From NCBI RefSeq assembly GCF_004353925.1, contig NZ_SMOK01000011.1, forward strand, positions 1 through 64,000: a DNA stretch of 64,000 bases, in the 5' to 3' direction. Positions 8,194 to 16,016 of this stretch are shown here, in pieces. Source of the stretch: Pseudomonas sp. H9. Its GTDB lineage: Bacteria > Pseudomonadota > Gammaproteobacteria > Pseudomonadales > Pseudomonadaceae. How positions within the stretch are numbered: the stretch's first letter is position 1; each line of letters starts with the position of its first letter. The translations under genes were made by a program, and so were the position numbers. The notes below the pieces were generated by a model. It made no database searches. It saw only the letters and a program-made list of their open reading frames with translations, and had not been told where the DNA came from.

Positions 8194-8878
8194 AGGTGTA
8201 ACTCGCCAGTACCGTCACACCGAGTACCAGCATCAGGCTGATCTGTCCCAGCCACAGTAGGCTTGCTGCAGTGGCCAGGGCGGCGATCCATTGCGCATGA
8301 AAGCTGTGACGCTCGCGCGCCAGCTTGCCCAATGAGGCGCTGAGAAACAGTGCAATCACCACACTGGCATGTTCCGTCACTGCGCTGGCGGCGAGGCCGG
8401 CGAAGGAGTAGCCGGTTATCGTTCCCAGCAGGGCTGCGGCATACAGTGCAAAACACACAGTGTTGGCGTAGGGGCGACTGATCGACTGCTGTTGTTTGCG
8501 GATCGCCATCAGGGTAAAGGCGCCATTGGCCATTACCGCCAGTGCCGGGATGTAGGCTTTGATCGGGCCTTCAAGGCTCGACTTAAGGCTCAAGGTGAAC
8601 ACCAGAAAGCGCAGGTTGATGCTCAATGCCGAAACCAGTACGCCAAAGGTGTTCAACAACTGGGCAGGGGTTTCCAGCAAGGTCAGTTGCAGCGGCGAGG
8701 CCATCACCAGGCCGCTGAACACAGACATCGCCGACAGATCCAGGCCATAGCGCCGCCCGAGCATGCCGATCAGGCTGAACGTCAGCAGCAGTGAAATCAC
8801 GAACGGCAGTGCATCACCCAGGGCTGAGGTTATTTCATGGCGTGGCGCAGGCGTGGCCCGGTCGCTGTCAGCCGACAT
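8180..8878 (-). CDS. azlC: AzlC-type amino-acid exporter large subunit
   Basis: This 232-residue inner-membrane protein has about seven hydrophobic segments and AzlC-like features near the start (ALPFVISLLLTFSLIGMLGRRYGL; FSGLVMASPLQLTLLE). The start at 8878 (MSADSDRATPAPRHE) was chosen because it removes a non-conserved 39-residue extension and overlaps the previous gene by only 11 bases, like the other joints in this cluster. AzlC/YgaZ proteins form an exporter with a small AzlD/YgaH partner, which follows here. Classical AzlC proteins are somewhat different around the central loop, so this belongs to a divergent branch; substrate preference may also differ. Confidence 0.83.
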   Translation of the reverse strand: MSADSDRATPAPRHEITSALGDALPFVISLLLTFSLIGMLGRRYGLDLSAMSVFSGLVMASPLQLTLLETPAQLLNTFGVLVSALSINLRFLVFTLSLKSSLEGPIKAYIPALAVMANGAFTLMAIRKQQQSISRPYANTVCFALYAAALLGTITGYSFAGLAASAVTEHASVVIALFLSASLGKLARERHSFHAQWIAALATAASLLWLGQISLMLVLGVTVLASYTYDRH

Positions 8879-9773
8879 GGGTGGCGGTGAACAGGTCTTG
8901 CACCCCGTCTTTATAGGCCAGGGCCTTTTCCAGGTAGTACTCGGTAGAGAAGCACGGAATGAACTCCTCCACCACTGCGACGCCGCGGTAGCCATTGAGC
9001 GCGAAGCGGTTCAATACATCGCTTAAGGGCAAATTGCCTTCGCCGATCGGTAGGTGCTGATGATGAGTGTCGTTGAGGTCGGCAATGTGCAGGTGGCGGG
9101 TGAACGGTGCCAGTACCTCGATGGCCTCGAACAGTGCCTCGCCGTAGGGTAGCAATGAACACAGGTGCGTCACGTCGATGGTCAGGTAGCAGCCGGTCTG
9201 TGCATGGAAGCGTGCGTGCTCTTCGACGCTGAATACCGGAAAACTCGGACGTTGGGCGCCCATGTTTTCCAGGCACAGGGCCATATTCCCTGTGTCGCAG
9301 CGAGCGGTGACCTGGTTGACGGCGGTGATAAGGTTGCTCAGTAGCACGTCGTTGTCCAGCCGGTCTTTGTAGCCGGGATGGAAGGTGACACTGGCGGCGC
9401 CGGCTTCGCGCGAAAATTCCACCGCTGCGCTCAGGCAGTCCACGGCCTGTGCGCGCTCGTTCGGATCGCTGGCACACAGGTTGTACTGCCGGCCCCACCA
9501 GCCGGCGTGCACTGTCAGGGTGACGCCGTTGTGTTCGGTGAACTGGCGGATCTGCCGGGCCAACGCCCCGCGTTGTTCGTCGGTCAACGACCAGAACACC
9601 GCCTCGGCGGCTTCACCAATCTCGAACTCGACGGCCTCGAAATGCCTGGCCAGGTCAGTGATCGAGCCAAGTATGTCGGCAGGGTTGTCGTAGACATTGG
9701 TGGAAAACGAGATCAGCGGGAAGTGCGGGCTCAAGGGGCCTTGGATGTGATACAGCGACGTCGTGGTAGTCAT
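8868..9773 (-). CDS. Sugar-phosphate isomerase/epimerase-like TIM-barrel protein
   Basis: The 301-residue protein has the fold pattern of xylose-isomerase-like TIM barrels (AP endonuclease 2 family). Strands end in acidic or His residues typical of a metal site: AVEFEIGEA, TLTVHAGWWGRQY, SVTFHPGYKDR, MALCLENMGAQRP, YLTIDVTHLCSL, HLHIADLNDTHHQHLPIGEGNL and VAVVEEFIP. The E...D...H...E set expected for divalent metal binding is present. Members include epimerases, isomerases and dehydratases, so the reaction cannot be read from sequence. It starts inside the stop of the ATP-grasp gene (4-base overlap) and ends inside azlC, so it is a tightly coupled part of the cluster and probably tailors the cluster's metabolite or an imported precursor. 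Confidence 0.8.
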   Translation of the reverse strand: MTTTTSLYHIQGPLSPHFPLISFSTNVYDNPADILGSITDLARHFEAVEFEIGEAAEAVFWSLTDEQRGALARQIRQFTEHNGVTLTVHAGWWGRQYNLCASDPNERAQAVDCLSAAVEFSREAGAASVTFHPGYKDRLDNDVLLSNLITAVNQVTARCDTGNMALCLENMGAQRPSFPVFSVEEHARFHAQTGCYLTIDVTHLCSLLPYGEALFEAIEVLAPFTRHLHIADLNDTHHQHLPIGEGNLPLSDVLNRFALNGYRGVAVVEEFIPCFSTEYYLEKALAYKDGVQDLFTATHVG

Positions 9774-12190
9774 TGCGCCATTCCTTGGTGGTTGAAGCGT
9801 GAGTGAGACAGCGCGGCGTCGAAGTCCTTTCGTTCACCTTCGCTGGTACAGGCCAGCAACACGTAGCCGTGTCGGTCGGCTGAGCACTGGATAGGGTGGC
9901 CAAACCTGCCGTGATGGAGTGTCGTGCGCAGGGCAAACGGGTGTTGCAGCAGGTGTGCGCGAAGCTGGGCCGGGTCGGTTGCGGCGCTGGCCTCGATGTA
10001 GCGGATCGCCATTTGCACGTACTCAGGTGCAGACGCAGGCCAGGGGGTGCCGGTCATGGCGGTAATGGTGCTGGCTGCCAGATGGATACCGGTGGTTTTC
10101 CAGACCATCTCCCAGATCTGGTCGCCGCCGAAACGGGTCTGGGTTTCGATGAAGTGCAGGTGCTGGCCGTCGACCTTGATCTCGGTGTGGGCCGGGCCCC
10201 AGCGGTTACCAAGGCATTCGAGTAACCAGCGCACGGCTTGTTCGATCTGTTCGCGGCGAGCGTCGTCCAGTACGGCGGGAAAATCGTGCCCGGTTTCAAC
10301 GTACCCCGGCGCGCCACGGGTGTACTTGCGGGTGATACCGAGAATCTGGTGCTGGCCGTCCAGGCTCAGGGACTCAACGCTGAACTCATCGCCATTGGCG
10401 AACGCTTCGATCAGGTTGCGCCCCTCCAGCGCCAGGTTGTCGACGTCCTCGGGTTGGTGGATGGCAAACACGCCTTCACTGCCCGACCCGCTGATCGGCT
10501 TGACGATGGCCGGGCCGTGGCGGCGTACAAACGCGCGGGCTGCTTCGGCGTTGTCGATGGCGCTGGCCGGCAGCGCGTAGGGGCTGTCTTTCAACAGCTG
10601 GCGAAATAGCCATTTGTCGTGACTGAGCTCAACACTGCGCAAGCAGTTGTGCGGGATGTCCAGCCACTCACCCAGTTGCGAGGCCGGCAGCAAGCCGCGC
10701 TCGGAAAACGAGACGACGGCAGCAAACGGCCGTTGCCGGTGCAGTTGCTCAATTGCGTCGCGGTAACCGCACACCTGTGTAATGTCGTCGGTCATGACCA
10801 GCGTGGCGTGTTCACGCTGGTAGTCGGTCAACTGCTCAGGCTGCTGGACCAGGGTAAAGTGAAAGCGCTGTGCTGTGTCCCAATCCAGGCTCGAGTCTCG
10901 TCCTCCGATCAACAGCACCTGCTTGGCCTGCACCGCTTCCGCAGACTCGCCATACAGATCAAGGTCGGCAACGGCCGCCAGTGATTCACGCAGGCGGGCG
11001 GTATCGGGCTGGTGGAATTCGGCATACAGGTAATTCTGAAAACCGCTACTGACCGGGCCGATGCGCTGGCCTGGGCTGACATAGGCATACCAGCGCTGAA
11101 AGCCTGCAAGTGTGCGCAGGTGGTCAAGGTTATGGGGGCCATCGTAGGTGCGCTCGGTGCGGGCAAAGGGTGTGGCGATGCCGAACGAGCATAGGGCCTT
11201 GCTGGCCTCGGGCAGTGCCTGCGCGGACAGGGCCCGGTGATAGCACACGTCCAATGGCAGGTGCCACGCCTGGCGGATCACGTGAATCCGGTTGCCGCCC
11301 GGCCGTGCCCCGACTTCGAGGATCTTCGGGCGTTGCTCGGTGAGGATGAATTCAACATGGGCAAACGTGCCTTTGAGCCCCAGCGCGGCGACCGCGTCAC
11401 GGGCCAGGCGGTGGCAGCGCTCCTTCAGCAGCGCATGTGGCTCCAGCAACGAGGGGGTGTAGCGGGCAAAGTGATGAAAGTCGCTGCGACCGATTTCCAT
11501 CCCGGTGATGACATCGACAATCGGGAAGCTGTTGACCGCCCCGTCCGGGCTGATCGCGCAATCGATGGAATGGTTGGAACCTTGCAGGTACTCCTCCAGC
11601 AGCAACTGCGCGGGTTCCCGGTGTTTGCCGGCTACATAGCGCTCTAGCGCCGGCCATTCGTTGCGGCTGTAGGTGATCAGTTCGTGATGCGTGCGGATGC
11701 AACGCACAAACAGGCTGCTGTAGAGGTTGGCCGGCTTGAGGATGAACGGGTAGGGCAGATCGCGCTGGCGGGCGAGCAGGTCGTCCATTTGCACCAGACG
11801 CGAGAACACCTGCAGGTCTGGGTTAGTGGATTGCTCGAAACAGTGGCGTTGCAGCGCCTTGTCCAAGGTGTTTTCGACGTTTTGATGCAGGTGGGCCAGG
11901 GCCGGCAGCGCGGCGCACAGCCTGGCGGTAATGGCCACATAGCCCTCACGGAAGTTCAATACGCTGGTGAAGCCGTAGGTCTCCAGCAGGCGTTGGGTCA
12001 GCGCCACCAGCGCTGCCGTCAGGCCTTTGGAAAAGTCGTAATGGGCCACTGCCGGAAGCTTCGCCTGGTCGGCTACCTTGCTGGTTGCGCGGCTGTCGGC
12101 AATCAGCAAAGGCGTGATGCCTTCGGCCAGCAGCCCCTCGTATTCCCCGTCGCGAATGTTGCCAATGATCAGGCAGCTGGGTGTTTTCAT
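9770..12190 (-). CDS. Tandem ATP-grasp ligase (two modules in one chain)
   Basis: This 806-residue protein carries two ATP-grasp carboxylate-amine ligase modules. Module 1 spans about residues 1-410, with lysine 152 in PFILKPAN, LLLEEYLQGSNHSID at 196-210 and the metal/phosphate motif LEVGARPGGN at 291-300. Module 2 spans about 424-790, with KPISGSGSEG at 564-573, an EEFxVE-like DEFSVESL at 601-608 and IETQTRFGGD at 681-690. These enzymes activate a carboxylate as acyl phosphate and join it to an amine, as in L-amino-acid ligases and peptide antibiotic enzymes. Two modules suggest two successive couplings (for example a tripeptide-like or amino-acid conjugate) or one active and one vestigial site. 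The Asn usual after the metal Glu in many ATP-grasp enzymes is replaced in both modules (EVG, ETQ), so activity of each needs care. The gene shares 4-base overlaps with both neighbours. Confidence 0.88.
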   Translation of the reverse strand: MKTPSCLIIGNIRDGEYEGLLAEGITPLLIADSRATSKVADQAKLPAVAHYDFSKGLTAALVALTQRLLETYGFTSVLNFREGYVAITARLCAALPALAHLHQNVENTLDKALQRHCFEQSTNPDLQVFSRLVQMDDLLARQRDLPYPFILKPANLYSSLFVRCIRTHHELITYSRNEWPALERYVAGKHREPAQLLLEEYLQGSNHSIDCAISPDGAVNSFPIVDVITGMEIGRSDFHHFARYTPSLLEPHALLKERCHRLARDAVAALGLKGTFAHVEFILTEQRPKILEVGARPGGNRIHVIRQAWHLPLDVCYHRALSAQALPEASKALCSFGIATPFARTERTYDGPHNLDHLRTLAGFQRWYAYVSPGQRIGPVSSGFQNYLYAEFHQPDTARLRESLAAVADLDLYGESAEAVQAKQVLLIGGRDSSLDWDTAQRFHFTLVQQPEQLTDYQREHATLVMTDDITQVCGYRDAIEQLHRQRPFAAVVSFSERGLLPASQLGEWLDIPHNCLRSVELSHDKWLFRQLLKDSPYALPASAIDNAEAARAFVRRHGPAIVKPISGSGSEGVFAIHQPEDVDNLALEGRNLIEAFANGDEFSVESLSLDGQHQILGITRKYTRGAPGYVETGHDFPAVLDDARREQIEQAVRWLLECLGNRWGPAHTEIKVDGQHLHFIETQTRFGGDQIWEMVWKTTGIHLAASTITAMTGTPWPASAPEYVQMAIRYIEASAATDPAQLRAHLLQHPFALRTTLHHGRFGHPIQCSADRHGYVLLACTSEGERKDFDAALSHSRFNHQGMAQ

Positions 12191-13470
12191 GGGTGCGGCT
12201 CCTGATCGAAGCTGTAGTGAACCTGATTCAAGTGCTGGCAGATTTGCGTCAGGCGCAGGCGGTCGGCAGGGCTGGTCTTACCGCTTAACACGCTGCGCAG
12301 CACGGCGGCCAGCGTGTCCAGGTCCTCGCCGGTGATGCCCAACCGGGTAATTTCCTGAACGCCCAGGCGCAGGCACTCACGGCCGTCGAGCTGCTTGTTG
12401 TTGACCCGGATTCCCAACTCATTGAGCTGTTTGGCGGTATTGCGGCTGTGGGTGCCTTCGAGCAGCAGCAGGTGCGTGTCGGTGGGATGCACGCGCCAGC
12501 CGGGAAGGTCAGACAGAGCAGTCTGTAGGTGGCGGGCGTTGCTGCACATGCGCTGGGCATAGGCCCGGCCGTAACGCTCCATTTCCACAAGGGTCACGAA
12601 CAGCTGCAGCAGGCCTGGCAGGTTGGGAGAGGAGATCAGCCCGCCACTGAGGTTCTGCTCGATCTGCCGTGCCAGGTCAGCGCGCCGGCAGACGATCAGC
12701 GCCCGGTGGGGGCCGGGCAGCGACTTATGGGTGTTGCCCTGAAGAATGTCGGCACCTTCATCCAGCGGATTGTCAAAGGCCTGCCCGGCGATCAGGCCGA
12801 GAGTGTGGGAGGCGTCGTAGATGATCAACGTACGGTGGCAGCCGTGGCGGTTGAGCAGGTCACGCAACGGTTTGATGGCAATGGCCCGGGTTGTCAGGCC
12901 GTGGTCGAGCAGCACGACCGAGGGCCGATAGCCCAAGGCCTGAAGCTGCTGGTCGAAGCCGGCCAGGTCGATCTGCCCGTCTTCGCACAGGCGTAAAAAC
13001 TGACTGCGCCGGCCCATGGTCTGCACCATTGGGCCAGTGGCGAAGTGCCCGCCACACCCTGGTGCCAGAGAGAAAACGGTTTCACCGGGTACGGTCACTG
13101 CGGCCAGCACGCTGAGTGTGCAATGCACACCGGACAGCACCCGGAATTCAACGAACTCGGCGTTGAACATGGACTGAGCGGCCTGGGTGGCCAGCGTCTT
13201 GAGGGTTTCGACTTCCGGGAAATGTTCGATCTGCATGCCATTGAATTCGGCCGCATAGTGGTGCCCGGTGGTGGTCTGGCTATTGAATAAATAACGGTCG
13301 TAGTGACGGTTTTGCCCTAATGTTCGCGCGGTCTCGGAGAGTATGTTTTCGTTGGCGGTGAGCGAAAGTGTGGACACCCGCCGAGCCAGTGCTTGTTTGA
13401 ACTGGCCACAGATATAAGAGTAGGTGTTGTGGGTAGTGGCGACGGGCACTGAATACGTTGAGCGATTCAT
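12187..13470 (-). CDS. SHMT-like PLP enzyme (aldolase/transaldolase candidate)
   Basis: This 427-residue fold-type I PLP enzyme belongs to the serine hydroxymethyltransferase group. LTANENILS at 37-45 corresponds to the SHMT LIASEN motif, YDASHTLGLIAG at 218-229 gives the PLP-pyridine Asp219 and His222, and NTHKSLPGPH at 246-255 gives the Schiff-base Lys249. It is far from housekeeping GlyA: the substrate and folate loops differ (FRVLSGVHCTL instead of the usual SGSQAN). That divergence and the biosynthetic neighbourhood suggest a specialised beta-hydroxy-amino-acid aldolase, transaldolase or hydroxymethyltransferase, as in other secondary-metabolite SHMT homologues. It begins within the dioxygenase stop and ends within the ATP-grasp start (ATGA overlaps at both joints). 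Confidence 0.83.
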   Translation of the reverse strand: MNRSTYSVPVATTHNTYSYICGQFKQALARRVSTLSLTANENILSETARTLGQNRHYDRYLFNSQTTTGHHYAAEFNGMQIEHFPEVETLKTLATQAAQSMFNAEFVEFRVLSGVHCTLSVLAAVTVPGETVFSLAPGCGGHFATGPMVQTMGRRSQFLRLCEDGQIDLAGFDQQLQALGYRPSVVLLDHGLTTRAIAIKPLRDLLNRHGCHRTLIIYDASHTLGLIAGQAFDNPLDEGADILQGNTHKSLPGPHRALIVCRRADLARQIEQNLSGGLISSPNLPGLLQLFVTLVEMERYGRAYAQRMCSNARHLQTALSDLPGWRVHPTDTHLLLLEGTHSRNTAKQLNELGIRVNNKQLDGRECLRLGVQEITRLGITGEDLDTLAAVLRSVLSGKTSPADRLRLTQICQHLNQVHYSFDQEPHP

Positions 13471-14219
13471 GAAGGGTGCACCCTGTCAAAGTCTATGATC
13501 AACATGTCGCGGATACCCTGAAGAGCACCGTTAAACATTTTCAATGGAGAAACTTCGTGTAAAAGCCTACGGTCATTCAACGCGATGGTTTCCATATCCC
13601 CCGTTAACGTTGCACTGAAAACGGTCGCGCCATCGTCGCGAAATATCCGGCTTTCTCCGCCGATCACCGCTTCGCGTTTAATCAGGTGTTGAAACACGAA
13701 GTCGTGCCCATCGCGATGCCGGCCCTCGGGTGTGGCCTGACCTTGATGCTGTTGATCGCACAGGGTTCTGAACTGGTGGCACGTGACACGCCAGTCGTGG
13801 GCGCCGACGGTCAGGTCCATCAATGCCAGGTCGGCTGCCAGTAGCGTGTGCAGCACCGGAGAGTCAATGAATGCCGCGCAGCTGCGGGTGTACAGGCGCT
13901 CAACGCCGCCCAGCAGCGGGTTGTCGGCCTGGGTCTGGAAGAAGTGGCAGTCCTGCAGGGGGCGCCAGCGACGATCATGTTGGTGGTAGTCGAATTTGCA
14001 GATCCGGCGCTCGCGGGCACCGTACTCTGCCGTCAGGTAACTGTCCGACGGCAAGTCGTCCCAAGTGGCATTGAACGCCTGGCGTACTTCATCACCCAGC
14101 TGCGCAACCTGCTGCGCGGGGTACCGTGCACTGGTGACGTAATGATCTCTTTTCAGGGCTTCGGAAAGATCAAACAACGTAGGGGCTTGCGACTGACGTA
14201 TTGCACTAATGGTATTCAT
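13467..14219 (-). CDS. 2-oxoglutarate/Fe(II) dioxygenase, free-amino-acid hydroxylase type (PF10014-like)
   Basis: The 250-residue protein matches the BsmA / L-isoleucine hydroxylase group of 2-oxoglutarate dioxygenases. The motif PEGRHRDGHDFVFQHLIKR places the metal ligands at His168 and Asp170. GGESRIF follows, the distal His221 is in RLLHEV, and Arg237 in GIRDMLIIDF is the likely 2-oxoglutarate anchor. Characterised relatives hydroxylate free aliphatic amino acids such as isoleucine, leucine or methionine. It is the first gene of the cluster: a long AT-rich intergenic stretch lies upstream, and its stop overlaps the SHMT-like start by 4 bases. The likely first step is hydroxylation of an amino acid that the next enzymes modify and ligate; the substrate is unknown. 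Confidence 0.85.
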   Translation of the reverse strand: MNTISAIRQSQAPTLFDLSEALKRDHYVTSARYPAQQVAQLGDEVRQAFNATWDDLPSDSYLTAEYGARERRICKFDYHQHDRRWRPLQDCHFFQTQADNPLLGGVERLYTRSCAAFIDSPVLHTLLAADLALMDLTVGAHDWRVTCHQFRTLCDQQHQGQATPEGRHRDGHDFVFQHLIKREAVIGGESRIFRDDGATVFSATLTGDMETIALNDRRLLHEVSPLKMFNGALQGIRDMLIIDFDRVHPS

Positions 14220-14526
14220 TTTGCGGCCCTGTTTGTTTTGTTTGAGCGTAAGGGTCGCAACGAATGCTGATGATCAGGCATACAAGAGATCCTTTCTTGT
14301 CTGGCTAACTTTTCGGGTTGGTAGTTATGCTTGCTTTGTTGTTTTTATTTATCAATTTTGTTTTTGTAAATTCATGTGACGGCGCTGATTTGTGGGCTTT
14401 CTATTTGTTTAATTCACGAAATGTTTAAATCGGTTTTTATTTGTAGGAGGCTTCTTGTGTATTAATTGTTTGGTTGAATATTTGTTAATTTGCCCTCGGA
14501 AACGCCGGGAACTTGTATTGGCCTTA
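14220..14526 (-). promoter_or_regulatory. AT-rich intergenic stretch upstream of the six-gene cluster
   Basis: About 300 bases without a convincing gene. Positions 14285-14500 are far more AT-rich than the surrounding chromosome (runs such as TTTGTTGTTTTTATTTATC). This must hold the promoter of the dioxygenase-to-azlD transcript. I could not pick one -35/-10 pair with confidence, and no obvious operator palindrome was seen. The composition is compatible with silencing by an H-NS-like protein (MvaT/MvaU in Pseudomonas), which is inference. Confidence 0.4.
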
Positions 14527-14598
14527 GTGGGAGCGGGCTTGCCCCGCGATGCGATGTGATAGATAAAACGCAATCGCGGGGCAAGCCCGCTCCTACAG
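14527..14598. repeat. Paired REP element
   Basis: Two head-to-head copies of the Pseudomonas REP palindrome, GGAGCGGGCTTGCCCCGCGA at about 14530-14549 and ATCGCGGGGCAAGCCCGCTCC at about 14573-14593, separated by about 22 bases. It lies between the six-gene cluster and the cobW riboswitch, which are divergently transcribed. Confidence 0.93.
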
Positions 14599-14666
14599 GC
14601 ATCGTCACTCAAGTGAACAGCACGCCAGGCATTGACCCGCCTCTTGACCCTGCGTAGCCTTGCGCT

Positions 14667-14838
14667 TTCGAGGTTCTTCGGCGTTGGTCGAAGCTAAGAC
14701 GGGAACGCGGTACAAGCCGCGGCTGCCCCCGCAACTGTAAGCATTGAACGGTTCGACACAGCCACTGCATCACTGCGGGAAGGCGTCGTTCCACCGGCCA
14801 GCGGCCGGTACTGTGCAAGCCAGGAGACCTGCCTCGAA
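14667..14838 (+). promoter_or_regulatory. Cobalamin (AdoCbl) riboswitch upstream of cobW-cobN
   Basis: All main parts are visible. The closing stem pairs TTCGAGG (14667-14673) with CCTCGAA (14832-14838). The core contains GACGGGAACGCGGT followed by GCGGCTGCCCCCGCAACTGT, and the B12 box GCCAGGAGACCTGCC lies at 14819-14833. It ends about 107 bases before the cobW start. It is the second B12 switch in the window and faces away from the first. Confidence 0.95.
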
Positions 14839-14945
14839 CAGTTTCCGACATAAACCGGGCGGGGTGATCCGGTGGCGAACGCGCCCAGGCATTAAGGCCT
14901 GTGGCTCTCGTCGCGCATGCCCGCCATCCTGCCAAGGGCATCTGC

Positions 14946-16013
14946 ATGAAAACACTGGCCAAACTCCCCGTTACCATCGTCACCGGCTTCCTCGGCTCGG
15001 GCAAAACCACACTGCTGCGGCACATGCTCGACAACGCTCAGGGTCGCCGCATCGCGGTGATCGTCAACGAGTTCGGTGAACTGGGTATCGATGGCGAAAT
15101 TCTCAAACAGTGCAGCATTGGCTGCACCGAGGAGGAGGCCAGCGGCCGTGTTTATGAACTGGCCAATGGCTGCCTGTGTTGCACCGTGCAAGAAGAGTTC
15201 TTCCCGGTCATGCGTGAGCTGGTGGCCCGCCGTGGTGACCTTGACCACATCCTCATCGAGACCAGCGGCCTGGCCCTGCCCAAACCGTTGGTACAGGCCT
15301 TCCAGTGGCCAGAAATCCGTAATGCCTGCACCGTTGACGCGGTGATCACTGTGGTCGACAGCCCGGCAGTGGCCGCCGGTACCTTTGCCGCCTACCCGGA
15401 GCAGGTCGATGCGCAGCGTAAACTCGACCCCAACCTGGACCACGAATCGCCACTGCACGAGCTGTTCGCCGACCAGTTGGCCAGTGCCGACCTGGTGGTA
15501 TTGAACAAGGCTGACCTGATTGCCGCCGATGACCTGGCCAAGGTGCGTGCTGAAGTGCTGGAAGAACTGCCGCCTGCGGTCAAGGTCATCGAGGCCAGCA
15601 GCGGTCGTTTGCCGCTGGAGGTTCTACTGGGCCTGGGCGCCGAGTCGGAAGCGCACATCGATGGCCGCCGCACTCACCACGATTCGCACCATGAGGGCGA
15701 TGACCATGACGATCACGACCACGATGCCTTCGATTCGATCTCCATCGAGCTGCCTGAAGCCGACGACAGCCTGCTGCTCGACGCCTTGACGCAACTGGTC
15801 GTGCAGCACGGCATTTTGCGCGTTAAAGGTTTTGCGGCGATCCCGGGTAAACCGATGCGCTTGCTGATTCAGGGTGTCGGCACGCGCTTTGATAAACACT
15901 TCGACCGCGCCTGGCGCAGTGAAGAACCGCGAGTCACGCGCTTGGTGCTGATCGGCCAGGAACTGGATTCCGCCCAGCTGGAAGCGAGCCTGCGCGCCGC
16001 CCTGAGCGCCTGA
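14946..16013 (+). CDS. cobW: Cobalamin biosynthesis GTPase CobW
   Basis: This 355-residue G3E-family P-loop GTPase has Walker A GFLGSGKTT at residues 14-22, the metal-binding CLCC at 76-79, NKAD for guanine recognition, and a His/Asp-rich loop (HHDSHHEG...DDHDHD) at about 240-256. CobW is a metallochaperone thought to hand cobalt to the cobaltochelatase CobN, whose gene begins 3 bases downstream. The ATG at 14946 was preferred over upstream GTG codons because AAGGG lies at good spacing and MKTLAKLPVTIVTGF is the expected family N-terminus. It is the first gene behind the riboswitch. Confidence 0.94.
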   Translation: MKTLAKLPVTIVTGFLGSGKTTLLRHMLDNAQGRRIAVIVNEFGELGIDGEILKQCSIGCTEEEASGRVYELANGCLCCTVQEEFFPVMRELVARRGDLDHILIETSGLALPKPLVQAFQWPEIRNACTVDAVITVVDSPAVAAGTFAAYPEQVDAQRKLDPNLDHESPLHELFADQLASADLVVLNKADLIAADDLAKVRAEVLEELPPAVKVIEASSGRLPLEVLLGLGAESEAHIDGRRTHHDSHHEGDDHDDHDHDAFDSISIELPEADDSLLLDALTQLVVQHGILRVKGFAAIPGKPMRLLIQGVGTRFDKHFDRAWRSEEPRVTRLVLIGQELDSAQLEASLRAALSA

Positions 16014-16016
16014 CCC

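Noticed and set aside
14527..14598. Intrinsic terminator or CRISPR-like repeat
   Set aside because: The sequence is the common Pseudomonas REP palindrome found four more times in this window; there are no regularly spaced spacers or cas genes.
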